A stretch of DNA of 64,000 bases from Comamonas kerstersii (lineage in GTDB: Bacteria > Pseudomonadota > Gammaproteobacteria > Burkholderiales > Burkholderiaceae_C). Shown here piece after piece: positions 44,135 to 52,490 of this stretch (position 1 is the stretch's first letter; each line of letters begins with the position of its first letter). The notes beneath the pieces were generated by a model that saw only the letters and a program-made list of their open reading frames with translations, was not told the origin of the DNA and did no database searches. Location of the stretch: assembly GCF_008801935.1 (NCBI RefSeq), contig NZ_VZOT01000003.1:248001-312000 (forward strand). Direction: 5' to 3'. The position numbers and the translations under genes are program-made.

Positions 44135-44985
44135 CCGCTGCCCCCCAGACCACCACCCCACGCGAGCCCCTGCTCATCGCCCAGGGGCTGAGCAAACGCT
44201 TTGGCGGGCTGCAGGCCCTCAAGGATGTGAGCTTTGAAATCCGCAAGGGCGAAATCTTTGGGCTCATCGGCCCCAATGGTGCAGGCAAGACCACGCTGTT
44301 CAATGTGATGACGGCGCTGTACATCCCCGAATCCGGCAGCTGCCTGTTTGGTGGGGTGGAGCTCACGCGCCTGAAGCCCCACCAGATTGCAGAAAAAGGC
44401 CTGGCCCGCACCTTCCAGAACATTCGCCTGTTCTCGGCCCTGACCGCGCTGGAAAACGTCATGGTCGGCCAGCATCTACGCACCAAGGCGGGGCTGTGGG
44501 GAGCCATCAGCCACAACCGCGCTACCCGTGAGGAAGAGGCCCGCATCGAAGCGCGTGCACTGGAGCTGCTGGAGTATGTGGGCATCGCCCATGTGGCCAA
44601 TGAGGTGGCATCCTCACTGTCGTATGGCGACCAGCGGCGTCTGGAAATTGCCCGTGCGCTGGCGACCGGCCCCTCGCTGCTGGCGCTGGACGAACCTGCC
44701 GCAGGCATGAACCCGTCCGAAACCGTGGTGCTGCGCAACCTGATTGAAAAAATCCGCGGTGACGGCATCACCGTGCTGCTCATCGAGCACGACATGAAGC
44801 TGGTCATGAACATGTGCGACCGCGTGCTGGTGCTCGAATACGGTCAGGTGCTGGCCTACGGCCAGCCCCACGAAGTACAGCGCGACCCGCGCGTGATTGA
44901 AGCCTATCTGGGCAAAGGTGCGGCGCAAGACCCGGTACTGCACCCCGAACTGTCCCAGCCCAACCAGGAAAGCAGTGCAAGATGA
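44131..44985 (+). CDS. livG: Branched-chain amino acid ABC transporter ATP-binding protein (LivG)
   Basis: A 284-residue ABC ATPase. Walker A GPNGAGKTTLFNVMTALY, signature LSYGDQRRLEIARALATGPS, Walker B LLALDEPAAGMNPSE and H-loop LLIEHDMKLVMNMCDR are all present. The GLARTFQNIRLFSALTALEN segment is typical of LivG. The C-terminus carries an extension of about 15 residues after EAYLGKGA. It works as a heterodimer with LivF. Confidence 0.95.
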   Translation: MTAAPQTTTPREPLLIAQGLSKRFGGLQALKDVSFEIRKGEIFGLIGPNGAGKTTLFNVMTALYIPESGSCLFGGVELTRLKPHQIAEKGLARTFQNIRLFSALTALENVMVGQHLRTKAGLWGAISHNRATREEEARIEARALELLEYVGIAHVANEVASSLSYGDQRRLEIARALATGPSLLALDEPAAGMNPSETVVLRNLIEKIRGDGITVLLIEHDMKLVMNMCDRVLVLEYGQVLAYGQPHEVQRDPRVIEAYLGKGAAQDPVLHPELSQPNQESSAR

Positions 44986-45713
44986 CAGCAGCCCCCTCCT
45001 CCACCCCCATGCTGGACGTACGCCATGTCGATGTCGCCTATGGCGGCATCCGTGCCGTGCGCCAGCTCAGCATGCAGGTGTACCCGGGCGAACTGGTCGC
45101 CCTGATCGGTGCCAATGGCGCAGGCAAGAGCACCACGCTGCGTGCCATCTGCGGACTGGTTCCGCTGGCCGCTGGCAGCATCCACTACCAGGGCCAGAGC
45201 CTGGCTGGCCAGCCCGTACACGCCATGGTGCGCCAGGGGCTGGTCATGGTGCCCGAAGGGCGTGGCATCTTCCCGCAGCTGACGATTGAAGAAAACCTGC
45301 ACATGGGCGCCTACAGCCGCAGCGAAAAAGCTGCCATTGCGCAGGATGTCGAGCAGGTCTATGCGCGCTTTCCGCGCCTGGCCGAGCGTCGCAAACAGAC
45401 CGCAGGCACGCTCTCTGGCGGCGAGCAGCAAATGCTGGCCATGGGTCGTGCCATTCTCTCCAAGCCCAAGCTGCTGCTGCTCGACGAGCCCACCATGGGC
45501 CTGGCCCCCATCATGGTGGACAAGATCTTTGAAGTGATTCAGGACATCTCCGCCCAGGGCGTGACCATCTTGCTGATTGAGCAAAACGCCCGCCTGGCCC
45601 TGGAAGCCAGCCAGCGCGGCTATGTGCTGGAGTCCGGCGAACTCACGCTGCAAGGCCCAGCGCATGAACTGCTGCATGACCCCAAGGTGCGGGCGGCGTA
45701 TCTGGGGGAATAG
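44982..45713 (+). CDS. livF: Branched-chain amino acid ABC transporter ATP-binding protein (LivF)
   Basis: A 243-residue ABC ATPase with Walker A GANGAGKSTTLRAICGL, the LivF motif VMVPEGRGIFPQLTIEENLH, signature LSGGEQQMLAMGRAILSKPK and Walker B LLLLDEPTMGLAPIMVDKIF. It ends PKVRAAYLGE, the usual end of LivF. It overlaps livG by 4 bases and closes the operon, with a terminator 24 bases after the stop. Confidence 0.95.
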   Translation: MTAAPSSTPMLDVRHVDVAYGGIRAVRQLSMQVYPGELVALIGANGAGKSTTLRAICGLVPLAAGSIHYQGQSLAGQPVHAMVRQGLVMVPEGRGIFPQLTIEENLHMGAYSRSEKAAIAQDVEQVYARFPRLAERRKQTAGTLSGGEQQMLAMGRAILSKPKLLLLDEPTMGLAPIMVDKIFEVIQDISAQGVTILLIEQNARLALEASQRGYVLESGELTLQGPAHELLHDPKVRAAYLGE

Positions 45714-45736
45714 CCAGATTTAACGATCTGTTCTGT

Positions 45737-45760
45737 GGCCTCCCATGTGGAGGCCTTTTT
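45737..45760 (+). terminator. Intrinsic terminator of the liv operon
   Basis: GGCCTCC and GGAGGCC pair around CATGT, followed by five T residues. Confidence 0.9.
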
Positions 45761-45868
45761 GATGGTTGATTACGTTGCGTAAAAAGGCGTCTGTCTATTG
45801 AACAGGTATTGATTCCATGGCGCACAGGGCAATATACAGTCAGCTGGACTGATCAGCCTCCATAGCAA

Positions 45869-46390
45869 TTAACCGTTCTTTAGTTCAGCCAGAACTGAAG
45901 CCCATTCAGCTTCTGTCAGTGGCAGGAGCTGCATAGATTTCATCATCATGGCACCTTCCAGGGCGCACAGTTTCAGAATCTCTGCGCGCCCTTCAATCGT
46001 TTCAGCCGAAAGCCCTTGGAAAGTCTCTGCGTACCAGCTCTTTACGTAAGTTCGACTTTCCGGCTCTTGCGTAATGGCTAACGACAGTGATGCGACGCGC
46101 TGAGAAATGCTGCTATCAACACTCAATACCGCGTCTACATAGGCGTCAACTGCTGACGCTCCCCGGCTGACCGAAGCTTTGAAAAGTGCATCATGCTCTC
46201 CATCAAGGTACTCAAAGAGTGCATGTATCAGTGCTTCTTTGCTTCCAAAAGCGCCTTGCACCCCTCCCTTGCTGACTCCCGCCATTTTTGCGATTGCATC
46301 AAATGAGAGTGCTGCAGCTCCGCGTGTGCGAATGATCTGCTCTGCAGCCTCCAGGAGTTGTGTCTTTTCAATAGATGGCTTTCTTCCCAT
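45869..46390 (-). CDS. TetR-family repressor, divergent from an efflux pump
   Basis: A 173-residue regulator. The N-terminal helix-turn-helix is clear (AAALSFDAIAKMAGVSKGGV followed by QGAFGSKEALIHALFEYL). The C-terminal ligand-binding part has the TetR_C_37-like ending. It is divergent from an MFS drug transporter with a large palindrome between the two, so it probably represses both genes and is released by an efflux substrate such as a cationic biocide. Base composition is clearly lower in GC than in the liv genes. Confidence 0.9.
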   Translation of the reverse strand: MGRKPSIEKTQLLEAAEQIIRTRGAAALSFDAIAKMAGVSKGGVQGAFGSKEALIHALFEYLDGEHDALFKASVSRGASAVDAYVDAVLSVDSSISQRVASLSLAITQEPESRTYVKSWYAETFQGLSAETIEGRAEILKLCALEGAMMMKSMQLLPLTEAEWASVLAELKNG

Positions 46391-46405
46391 GCGCTAACTC
46401 CATGC

Positions 46406-46447
46406 AATTAAAATACGACCGCATTACAATACGATCGTATTTTAATT
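46406..46447. promoter_or_regulatory. Operator region between tetR and the MFS gene
   Basis: AATTAAAATACGA (46406-46418) and TCGTATTTTAATT (46435-46447) are perfect inverted 13-mers. Inside lies the palindrome AATACGATCGTATT (46428-46441). Such nested palindromes are typical TetR operators. The region is 16 bases from each start codon. Confidence 0.75.
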
Positions 46448-46462
46448 GTTTCAGAGGTTTGA

Positions 46463-47935
46463 ATGAAGTCACAAGCTCGGTGGCTGACGCTTGCAGTAGT
46501 GTCCACAGCCTTATTCTTGGTCGTCATCGACATGACGGTGCTCTACACCGCATTGCCAAGTTTGGCTCAGGCTTTGCACACCACCGCCTCGGAAAAGCTG
46601 TGGATTCTTAATGCTTACTCTTTGGTGATGGCTGGACTGATGCCTGCCATGGGGGCACTCGGTGATCGTCTAGGCCATCGGCGGGTATTTATCTTTGGCA
46701 TGGTGATATTTGGAGTCGCTTCATTGATAGCTGCCTTTGCACCAAGTGCAAATGTCTTGATTGCTGCACGCGCATTGCTTGCAGTTGGCGGTGCCGCGAT
46801 GATGCCGTCGACCGTTGCCATTGTCCGCACCACTTTTCAAGATCCTAAAGAGCTGGCATTTGCTATCGGCATCTGGGCATCTGTCGCCTCAAGCGGAGCT
46901 GCGGTTGGCCCATTGCTCGGAGGCGCTTTGTTGGAGTTTTTTTGGTGGGGATCTGTCTTTCTTATCAATGTCCCCATCATTGCAGTAGGTGTTGTACTGG
47001 CTTGGTATCTGGTTCCTCGCAAGGCCGGCAATTCCAGCATCACCATTGACATTCCAAGCTGCCTGCTGAGCATGGTTGGCATTATCGCTTTGGCATATGG
47101 AATCAAAGAGTTCGCCAAGCCGGATAGCCATGCACCCTTAGCGTTCAGCACACTGGTCTTTGGAGTTGTCACTTTGGCCATATTCGTGCGCCGTCAGCTG
47201 CGTCTTGAGCGCCCTCTGATTGACTTCCAACTACTTTCGACTCCCCTTATCGCTACAGGCATCTTGATTGCCTTTGTGGCTTCCATGACCCTCGTTGGTT
47301 TTGAGCTTGTGCTCAGCCAACGTCTGCAGTTGGTACTTGAAAAAAGTCCTTTAGAAGCCGGCGCTTTTGTGCTGCCCATTTCTTTAGGTTCCTTCATAGC
47401 GGGCCCACTGGCAGGCGCTCTTGTTGGGCGTATCGGTGCTCTACGCGTCATTGCTGCTGGATTAGTCATGTGTGCCGTTGGCATGTTCGGATACCTCATC
47501 ATCGACAACACCAATACCTTGATTCAAATCGCATCCCTTGCTTTGTGTGGAGTTGGAATCGGCGCAAGCCTGACTGCATCAGGCGCAATGGTGATGAGCA
47601 ACGTCTCTGAGGACCGTGCAGGGATGGCTGGATCTGTAGAAGGTGTGGCCTATGAGTTTGGGGGAGGCTTTGGGGTGACCATTTTTGGCTCTCTGATGAC
47701 TGCGGTGTATGTCGCTCATACCAGCAGCAACGGCATTGGAGCCATGGCGGGCAGCAGTCTTGACGAAGCATTGGCCTTTGCGATGAAACACGACGGATTG
47801 CAAACTATGCTCATCGGTGCCATGCAGGCGTTTGAATCGTCATTCACTGCAGTAACCAGCATTGTGATTGCCATGCTTTTGATACTTTCTGTGGTCGTGC
47901 TGACTGTCCATAGCAAAGTCTTGAAAAAAGCATAG
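46463..47935 (+). CDS. MFS multidrug efflux transporter, DHA2 (EmrB/QacA) family, SmvA-like
   Basis: A 490-residue inner-membrane antiporter with 14 predicted helices. Motif D-like VVIDMTVLYTALPSLAQAL in helix 1, motif A GALGDRLGHRRVFIFGMVIF in the loop after helix 2, and the motif C-like GAAVGPLLGGALLEFFWW place it in the 14-helix DHA2 family, close to SmvA/QacA exporters of quaternary ammonium compounds and methyl viologen. The actual substrate is inferred. It lies in a low-GC stretch with its tetR regulator, which suggests the pair was acquired. Confidence 0.9.
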   Translation: MKSQARWLTLAVVSTALFLVVIDMTVLYTALPSLAQALHTTASEKLWILNAYSLVMAGLMPAMGALGDRLGHRRVFIFGMVIFGVASLIAAFAPSANVLIAARALLAVGGAAMMPSTVAIVRTTFQDPKELAFAIGIWASVASSGAAVGPLLGGALLEFFWWGSVFLINVPIIAVGVVLAWYLVPRKAGNSSITIDIPSCLLSMVGIIALAYGIKEFAKPDSHAPLAFSTLVFGVVTLAIFVRRQLRLERPLIDFQLLSTPLIATGILIAFVASMTLVGFELVLSQRLQLVLEKSPLEAGAFVLPISLGSFIAGPLAGALVGRIGALRVIAAGLVMCAVGMFGYLIIDNTNTLIQIASLALCGVGIGASLTASGAMVMSNVSEDRAGMAGSVEGVAYEFGGGFGVTIFGSLMTAVYVAHTSSNGIGAMAGSSLDEALAFAMKHDGLQTMLIGAMQAFESSFTAVTSIVIAMLLILSVVVLTVHSKVLKKA

Positions 47936-48109
47936 TTCTGCATTGGCAGGTCCGGGAAGTTTCAACACATGCCACAACAGTCACCCTGACTCAGTCGGTT
48001 TGCAATCACGGCCTTCAGGCACGGAACGTTTCTGCAAAGAAGCTTACGGGAACATCCTTGCAGGCTGGCTGTCATATAAGCTGCTCATCCATTCTGAAAG
48101 CGGGTTCTT

Positions 48110-48646
48110 ATGAAAATCATCCCCGCCCTTTCCCTGGTACTGTTGGCTGCACTGAGCACGCCTGCCATGGCGCAGCACCATGGGCATCACGGCCACCATG
48201 CTGCACACAGCAGTCCTTATGCAGGCATGCAAAACCGCGCCATTAAAGCGCTTTCAGAGGAGCAGATAGCAGGCCTCCAAGCAGGCAAGTGCATGGCACT
48301 GGCCATGCCTGCCGAGTTGAATGGCTACCCCGGCCCTGCACATACCCTGGAACTGGCTGCCGAGCTGCAACTCACTGACGAGCAGGCCACACGTACCCAG
48401 CAGCTGTTTGCAGACATGGAAGCCCAGGCCAAGGCTGCGGGGCTGGAAGTCATTGAAGCGGAAAGAGCACTGGACACCCTGTTCCGCGACAAGCAGGCCA
48501 CGCCTGAAGCGGTTTCTGCCGCAGTGACCAAGGCAGCGCTTGCACAGGGCAAGCTGCGAGAGACCCATTTGCGCTACCACCTCTCGATGATGGACGTTCT
48601 GACTGCAGAGCAGATTGCTGCGTACAACCAGCTACGCGGCTACTGA
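48110..48646 (+). CDS. Exported Spy/CpxP-like protein with histidine-rich N-terminus
   Basis: A 178-residue periplasmic protein. The signal peptide (MKIIPALSLVLLAALSTPAM, ending AQ) is followed by a metal-binding-looking stretch HHGHHGHHAAH. The rest is helical with two LT-x-E/D-Q motifs (LQLTDEQATRTQQLFADMEA; MDVLTAEQIAAYNQLRGY), the pattern of the Spy/CpxP/ZraP family of periplasmic chaperones and metal sensors. It may respond to metal or envelope stress. No two-component genes are adjacent. It is convergent with the HdeD-like gene. Confidence 0.78.
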   Translation: MKIIPALSLVLLAALSTPAMAQHHGHHGHHAAHSSPYAGMQNRAIKALSEEQIAGLQAGKCMALAMPAELNGYPGPAHTLELAAELQLTDEQATRTQQLFADMEAQAKAAGLEVIEAERALDTLFRDKQATPEAVSAAVTKAALAQGKLRETHLRYHLSMMDVLTAEQIAAYNQLRGY

Positions 48647-48706
48647 TTGTTTCATCAGCACATTGCGCATGGGCATGGCACTACGGTCATGCCGCCACCA
48701 AAGAAA

Positions 48707-48736
48707 AAGGATCTGCACAGCAAGGTGCAGATCCTT
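48707..48736. terminator. Terminator between convergent spy-like and hdeD-like genes
   Basis: AAGGATCTGCAC and GTGCAGATCCTT form a perfect 12-bp stem. The T run (minus-strand TTTTTCTTT) is on the side that serves the hdeD-like gene. Confidence 0.82.
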
Positions 48737-48740
48737 ATGA

Positions 48741-48790
48741 TTAAAAGTGGCACCAGGGCTTATGTATCAAGCACTAGCAGCTATCAAAAC
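48741..48790 (-). repeat. Intergenic hairpin repeat, copy 6 (inverted)
   Basis: Read on the minus strand: GATAGCTGCTAGTGCTTGAT followed by ACATAAGCCCTGGTGCCACT. It is a diverged copy in the opposite orientation to most others, just past the end of the hdeD-like gene. Confidence 0.65.
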
Positions 48791-48795
48791 CATAT

Positions 48796-49362
48796 TCAAG
48801 CCTTGACCAGCTTGCGCAGCTTCAGCGCCGCCACAATCTGCAGCACGCCGTAGATCAGGGCGACCACGCCAATCCAGATCACGCCCACGATGACACCGGC
48901 GATCGGTGCAATCAGCAGCAATGCGCCCAGCGCCACGCCCATGAAGCCGCTGATGATCAGCATCCATTCGTTGTCGATTTCCTTGCGCACGCGGATAGCA
49001 AACACGATGCGCATTACACCAAACACCACAAACCACACGGCAGCCACCCAGACCATGGCCTCTGCCATCGACACGGGGTTGAGCACGGCCATGACACCAA
49101 AGGCCAGAGAGATCAGCGCGTAGATCAGCATCCAGCCCTTGGACGCCGGGGCATCTCTGGTGAACAGCCCAATCAGCCCCACCACGCCTTCAGCAATGGC
49201 CAGCACACCAATGGCCCAGGTCAGGCTGGCCCCCATGCCCACAGGGTTGACGATGGCCATGATGCCAAACAGCACAGCCACCACGCCGAACAGCAAAATC
49301 AGCCACCAGCTGCGCCCCACGGCTTGCTGCAGCATGTTCACAGGTGAGTTATTCATTTCCAT
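48796..49362 (-). CDS. HdeD/DUF308-family membrane protein
   Basis: A 188-residue integral membrane protein with six hydrophobic helices in three repeating pairs, for example WWLILLFGVVAVLFGIMAIV, SLTWAIGVLAIAEGVVGLIG and WMLIISGFMGVALGALLLIA. This is the DUF308 pattern of HdeD, which contributes to acid resistance in E. coli at high cell density. The function here is not established. The start at 49362 has AAGGAG at the right distance and is followed by a second possible ATG at 49356. Confidence 0.85.
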   Translation of the reverse strand: MEMNNSPVNMLQQAVGRSWWLILLFGVVAVLFGIMAIVNPVGMGASLTWAIGVLAIAEGVVGLIGLFTRDAPASKGWMLIYALISLAFGVMAVLNPVSMAEAMVWVAAVWFVVFGVMRIVFAIRVRKEIDNEWMLIISGFMGVALGALLLIAPIAGVIVGVIWIGVVALIYGVLQIVAALKLRKLVKA

Positions 49363-49538
49363 CTTCCACTCCTTCCGAATCAAAGTTGCTGTTCTCGATT
49401 ATGGGATGCTGCCTGTCCCAACGGCAGGCACGGTGCACAGTGAACGATGCTGTCCTACACAGGCGTTGTAGTTATGTCAAAGCCATGACGAATAGCCCAA
49501 TGTTTACCCGCCAGTTGCTCGCTTTCTCACATGACGGG

Positions 49539-49571
49539 CAAAAAGAAAGCGCCACAAGGGAGCTTTCTTTG
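49539..49571 (-). terminator. Terminator after the chemoreceptor remnant
   Basis: On the minus strand AAAGAAAGC pairs with GCTTTCTTT and a T-rich tail follows. It appears to be the original terminator of the lost chemoreceptor gene. Confidence 0.7.
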
Positions 49572-49589
49572 CAATAGAGCAGATGGGCT

Positions 49590-49730
49590 TTATGAGGCCA
49601 GCTTGAAGGTAGAAACCGCCTGCACCAGCTGACGGGCCTGATGGTTCAGGCTGTCTGCGGCAGAGGCAGCCTCTTCCACCAGCGCTGCATTTTGCTGGGT
49701 CACCTGATCCAGCTGTGCCACGGTGCTTTC
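49590..49730 (-). pseudogene. 3' remnant of a methyl-accepting chemotaxis protein gene
   Basis: The last 45 or so codons encode [20 protein letters not shown] followed by SAADSLNHQARQLVQAVSTF, the C-terminal methylation helix of a chemoreceptor, and nothing else of it remains. Upstream the frame continues into sequence without family resemblance. The gene was removed by a deletion that spared its terminator. Confidence 0.82.
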
Positions 49731-49988
49731 CCTGAAGGAAAGCTCCTTGATGCATCTAGCGTGGAGAAGACAGGGCACAGACAGACCATGGACACGCGCT
49801 GCTGGCGTACGAGCCTGTCTGTCCAGAGGCAGCGGACAGTGCGTCTGCTGGATTTGCGAATAAGCGCGATGTGTTGGCTTTTGTCGTGAGTGCCTCACAG
49901 GCTCAAAATTTTACAATTGTTATCAATTTACGCTTTGTGCCTTCAAGGTACAACCACGCTCCACCTGGGCTTTACCGCAGTCAGAAAC
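49731..49988. other. Non-coding stretch beside the chemoreceptor remnant
   Basis: About 260 bases without a supportable gene. An AT-rich segment (TTTTACAATTGTTATCAATTT near 49908-49930) is noticeable. It may be what remains around the deletion point. Confidence 0.4.
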
Positions 49989-50020
49989 AACAAAGGCTTC
50001 CCACAGGAAGCCTTTGTTTT
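49989..50020 (-). terminator. Terminator downstream of rimO
   Basis: AAAGGCTTCC and GGAAGCCTTT pair around CACA, with T-rich sequence on both strands. With the repeat copy between it and rimO, it can end the rimO transcript. Confidence 0.7.
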
Positions 50021-50107
50021 GATAGCGCTTTGCGCTTGTAAATAAACAGTTTCAGATATAAATCATCTTCAAACCTTTGTTTTACCAGCGCTAAAAGCTA
50101 TATTTTT
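50021..50107 (+). repeat. Intergenic repeat, copy 7 (compound)
   Basis: GATAGCGCTTTGCGCTTGTA at the left and, in inverse orientation, CCAGCGCTAAAAGCTATATT at the right look like two partial copies facing each other. The right end overlaps the rimO stop codon. Confidence 0.55.
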
Positions 50108-51488
50108 AGACAGGAATACCCACCAGATCGTGGCCTTGCACGCCCAGAATGCGCACGCTGATCAAGTCGCCCGTCTTGTAGGTCTTGCTGGCCTTCTCAG
50201 GGGGCTGGATGTGCACCACGCCATCAATCTCAGGCGCGTCGGCATAGGTACGGCCCACGCCGCCCTTTTTGCCCAGGCCCACGGCCTTGTCGACCAGCAC
50301 CTTCATGACCTGGCCCACGCGGCGCTGCAGGCGCTGGGTGGAGACTTCTTCGGCCACGGCCATGAAACGGGCGCGGCGCTCTTCACGCACTTCCTCGGGC
50401 AGCATGCCGGGCAGCTCGTTGGCTGTAGCGCCTTCCACGGGGCTATAGGCAAAGCAGCCCGCGCGGTCAATTTCGGCTTCACGGATGAAGTCCAGTAGGT
50501 GCTGGAATTCTTCTTCGGTCTCGCCGGGGAAGCCTGCGATAAAGGTGGAGCGAATGACCAGCTCAGGGCACATCTTGCGCCATTCGCGGATGCGGTCCAG
50601 GTTTTTCTCACCGGAGGCGGGGCGCTTCATGCGCTTGAGCACATCGGGGTGGCTGTGCTGCAGTGGCACGTCCAGATAAGGCAGGATCTTGCCTTCGGCC
50701 ATCAGCGGGATCAGTGCATCCACGGTGGGGTACGGATAGACGTAGTGCAGACGCACCCAGGCGCCGTGCTGCTGCGCCAGCTTGCCCAGCTCGTCGGCCA
50801 GTTCCAGCATGCGGGTCTTGACAGGCTTGCCGTCCCAGAAGCCCGTGCGGTACTTCACGTCCACGCCGTAGGCAGAGGTGTCCTGGCTGATGACCAGCAG
50901 TTCCTTGACGCCACCTTCAAACAGCGCCTTGGCTTCCTTGAGTACATCACCAATCGGGCGCGAGACCAGATCGCCGCGCATCGAAGGAATGATGCAGAAA
51001 GTGCAGCGGTGGTTACAGCCTTCGGAAATCTTCAGGTAGGCGTAGTGCTTGGGCGTGAGCTTGATGCCTGCATCGCCAAAGCTGCCAGGCACCAGATCCA
51101 CAAAGGGGTCATGGGGCTTGGGCAGGTGCTGGTGCACCGCATCCATCACCTCCTGCGTGGCGTGGGGGCCGGTCACGGCCAGCACGCTGGGGTGTACTTC
51201 GGCGACCATGGAGCCGCCTTCCTTGCCTGCCTTGGCACCCAGGCAGCCGGTCACGATCACCTTGCCGTTGGCCGACAGGGCTTCGCCAATGGTGTCCAGA
51301 CTTTCCTTGACGGCATCGTCAATAAAACCGCAGGTGTTCACGATCACCAGATCCGCGCCTTCAAAGGTCTTGGAGGTCTGGTAGCCCTCAGCGCTGAGCT
51401 GCGTGAGGATGAGTTCAGAGTCAGTCAGTGCCTTGGGGCAGCCCAGAGACACAAAGCCCACCTTGGGGGCGCTGTTTTCGGTTGTCAT
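50106..51488 (-). CDS. rimO: Ribosomal protein S12 methylthiotransferase
   Basis: A 460-residue radical SAM enzyme that adds a methylthio group to Asp88 of ribosomal protein S12. The N-terminal methylthiotransferase domain has the three cluster cysteines in [29 protein letters not shown] and [10 protein letters not shown]. The radical SAM motif [15 protein letters not shown] is near residue 165. A TRAM RNA-binding domain ends the chain. [11 protein letters not shown] and the [17 protein letters not shown] segment are characteristic of RimO rather than MiaB. The start is the ATG at 51488. Confidence 0.97.
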   Translation of the reverse strand: MTTENSAPKVGFVSLGCPKALTDSELILTQLSAEGYQTSKTFEGADLVIVNTCGFIDDAVKESLDTIGEALSANGKVIVTGCLGAKAGKEGGSMVAEVHPSVLAVTGPHATQEVMDAVHQHLPKPHDPFVDLVPGSFGDAGIKLTPKHYAYLKISEGCNHRCTFCIIPSMRGDLVSRPIGDVLKEAKALFEGGVKELLVISQDTSAYGVDVKYRTGFWDGKPVKTRMLELADELGKLAQQHGAWVRLHYVYPYPTVDALIPLMAEGKILPYLDVPLQHSHPDVLKRMKRPASGEKNLDRIREWRKMCPELVIRSTFIAGFPGETEEEFQHLLDFIREAEIDRAGCFAYSPVEGATANELPGMLPEEVREERRARFMAVAEEVSTQRLQRRVGQVMKVLVDKAVGLGKKGGVGRTYADAPEIDGVVHIQPPEKASKTYKTGDLISVRILGVQGHDLVGIPV

Positions 51489-51647
51489 TGTGTGAATGCG
51501 TGTGGGGATTGCGCCTGATGCGCAGGGCCTGCGCGCGGATGCCTGAAGTTGCTCCGGCCGGCGAAATCAAAGGGCGATTTTAGCCAGCCCCATGTTTTCA
51601 TGCCTGCACCAGAGCCCATAGCCCGGCACGCAGCGTTTGCAGTGCAT

Positions 51648-51670
51648 AAAAAACGGGCCTTGCGGCCCGT
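51648..51670 (-). terminator. Terminator of phaR
   Basis: Minus-strand ACGGGCC and GGCCCGT pair around a four-base loop and are followed by TTTTTT. It lies 22 bases after the phaR stop. Confidence 0.88.
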
Positions 51671-51691
51671 GGCTGGTGCTGGCCCCCGCCT

Positions 51692-52204
51692 TCAGCGCTT
51701 GAGGCCAAACATGCTCATCATCTGTTCGGTCTGCTTTTGCATCTGCTCCTGCATTTTCTGCATCTGCTCGGCGTAGTTCGCGTTCATCAGCGGGTTGGAC
51801 ATCTGCACCATCTTGGCCCAGGCATCCACGCCCCCGGCCTGGTCCGCCATCTTGTTCTGGAAGTCCGTGAACATCTGCACGTTCTTCTCGATAAAGCTGC
51901 CCATGTGGCCCTGCATGGTGTGGCCGTAAAAGCGAATGATGTTGGCCAGCATGGCTTCGGTGAACATGGGGGCGCCACCGGCCTCTTCTTCCAAGATGAT
52001 TTGCAGGAAGATCGACCGCGTGAGGTCTTCACCCGTCTTTGCATCCTTGACCACGATGTTTTCATGCTGCATCACCAGCTGCTTGACCTCGGCCAGTGTG
52101 ATGTAGGTCGAAGTGGCAGTGTCATACAGGCGGCGGTTGGGGTATTTCTTGATGACACGCTGATTGCTGGGAGTCGAAGAAGAAGTGGTGTCTTGTGCGG
52201 TCAT
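51692..52204 (-). CDS. phaR: Polyhydroxyalkanoate synthesis repressor
   Basis: A 170-residue DNA-binding regulator of PHA storage. The N-terminal PHB accumulation regulatory domain is clear: IKKYPNRRLYDTATSTYITL followed by EVKQLVMQHENIVVKDAKTG, and the second part has LTRSIFLQIILEEEAGGAPM. The C-terminus is Met/Gln-rich (AEQMQKMQEQMQKQTEQMMS). PhaR represses phasin genes and its own gene and is titrated off DNA by PHA granules. A candidate self-operator is seen upstream. No phaC or phasin gene is in the window. The ATG at 52204 was preferred to a TTG two codons upstream. Confidence 0.95.
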   Translation of the reverse strand: MTAQDTTSSSTPSNQRVIKKYPNRRLYDTATSTYITLAEVKQLVMQHENIVVKDAKTGEDLTRSIFLQIILEEEAGGAPMFTEAMLANIIRFYGHTMQGHMGSFIEKNVQMFTDFQNKMADQAGGVDAWAKMVQMSNPLMNANYAEQMQKMQEQMQKQTEQMMSMFGLKR

Positions 52205-52278
52205 CGGCAATTTCTCGTGGCTGAATCAAGAAGTACGGGGCGGATGCGAGGGTTCCATTGTAGAGAGCGGCCTCAGGG

Positions 52279-52289
52279 CTGCATTGCAG
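52279..52289. promoter_or_regulatory. Candidate PhaR operator upstream of phaR
   Basis: CTGCATTGCAG fits the TGC-rich PhaR target described for other bacteria (CTGC-N3-GCAG). It lies 75 bases before the phaR start, consistent with autoregulation. The motif is short, so chance occurrence is possible. Confidence 0.5.
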
Positions 52290-52490
52290 CACTAACCCTA
52301 GCCACCAACTGTCCTCCATCTTATTAAAAAGATGAGCTATCAACGCAGAAACCACGTGCATTTGCGTATATTTTTCACATGATCTTGGTCAGCAAACTTG
52401 CACGGCGCACCACGTTATCTCAGCCCCCTGTCTGCACCACCCTCACATTCGTTGTGTAATTTCGCTCCTTGTCTTTTCCCTGGCCTCACT

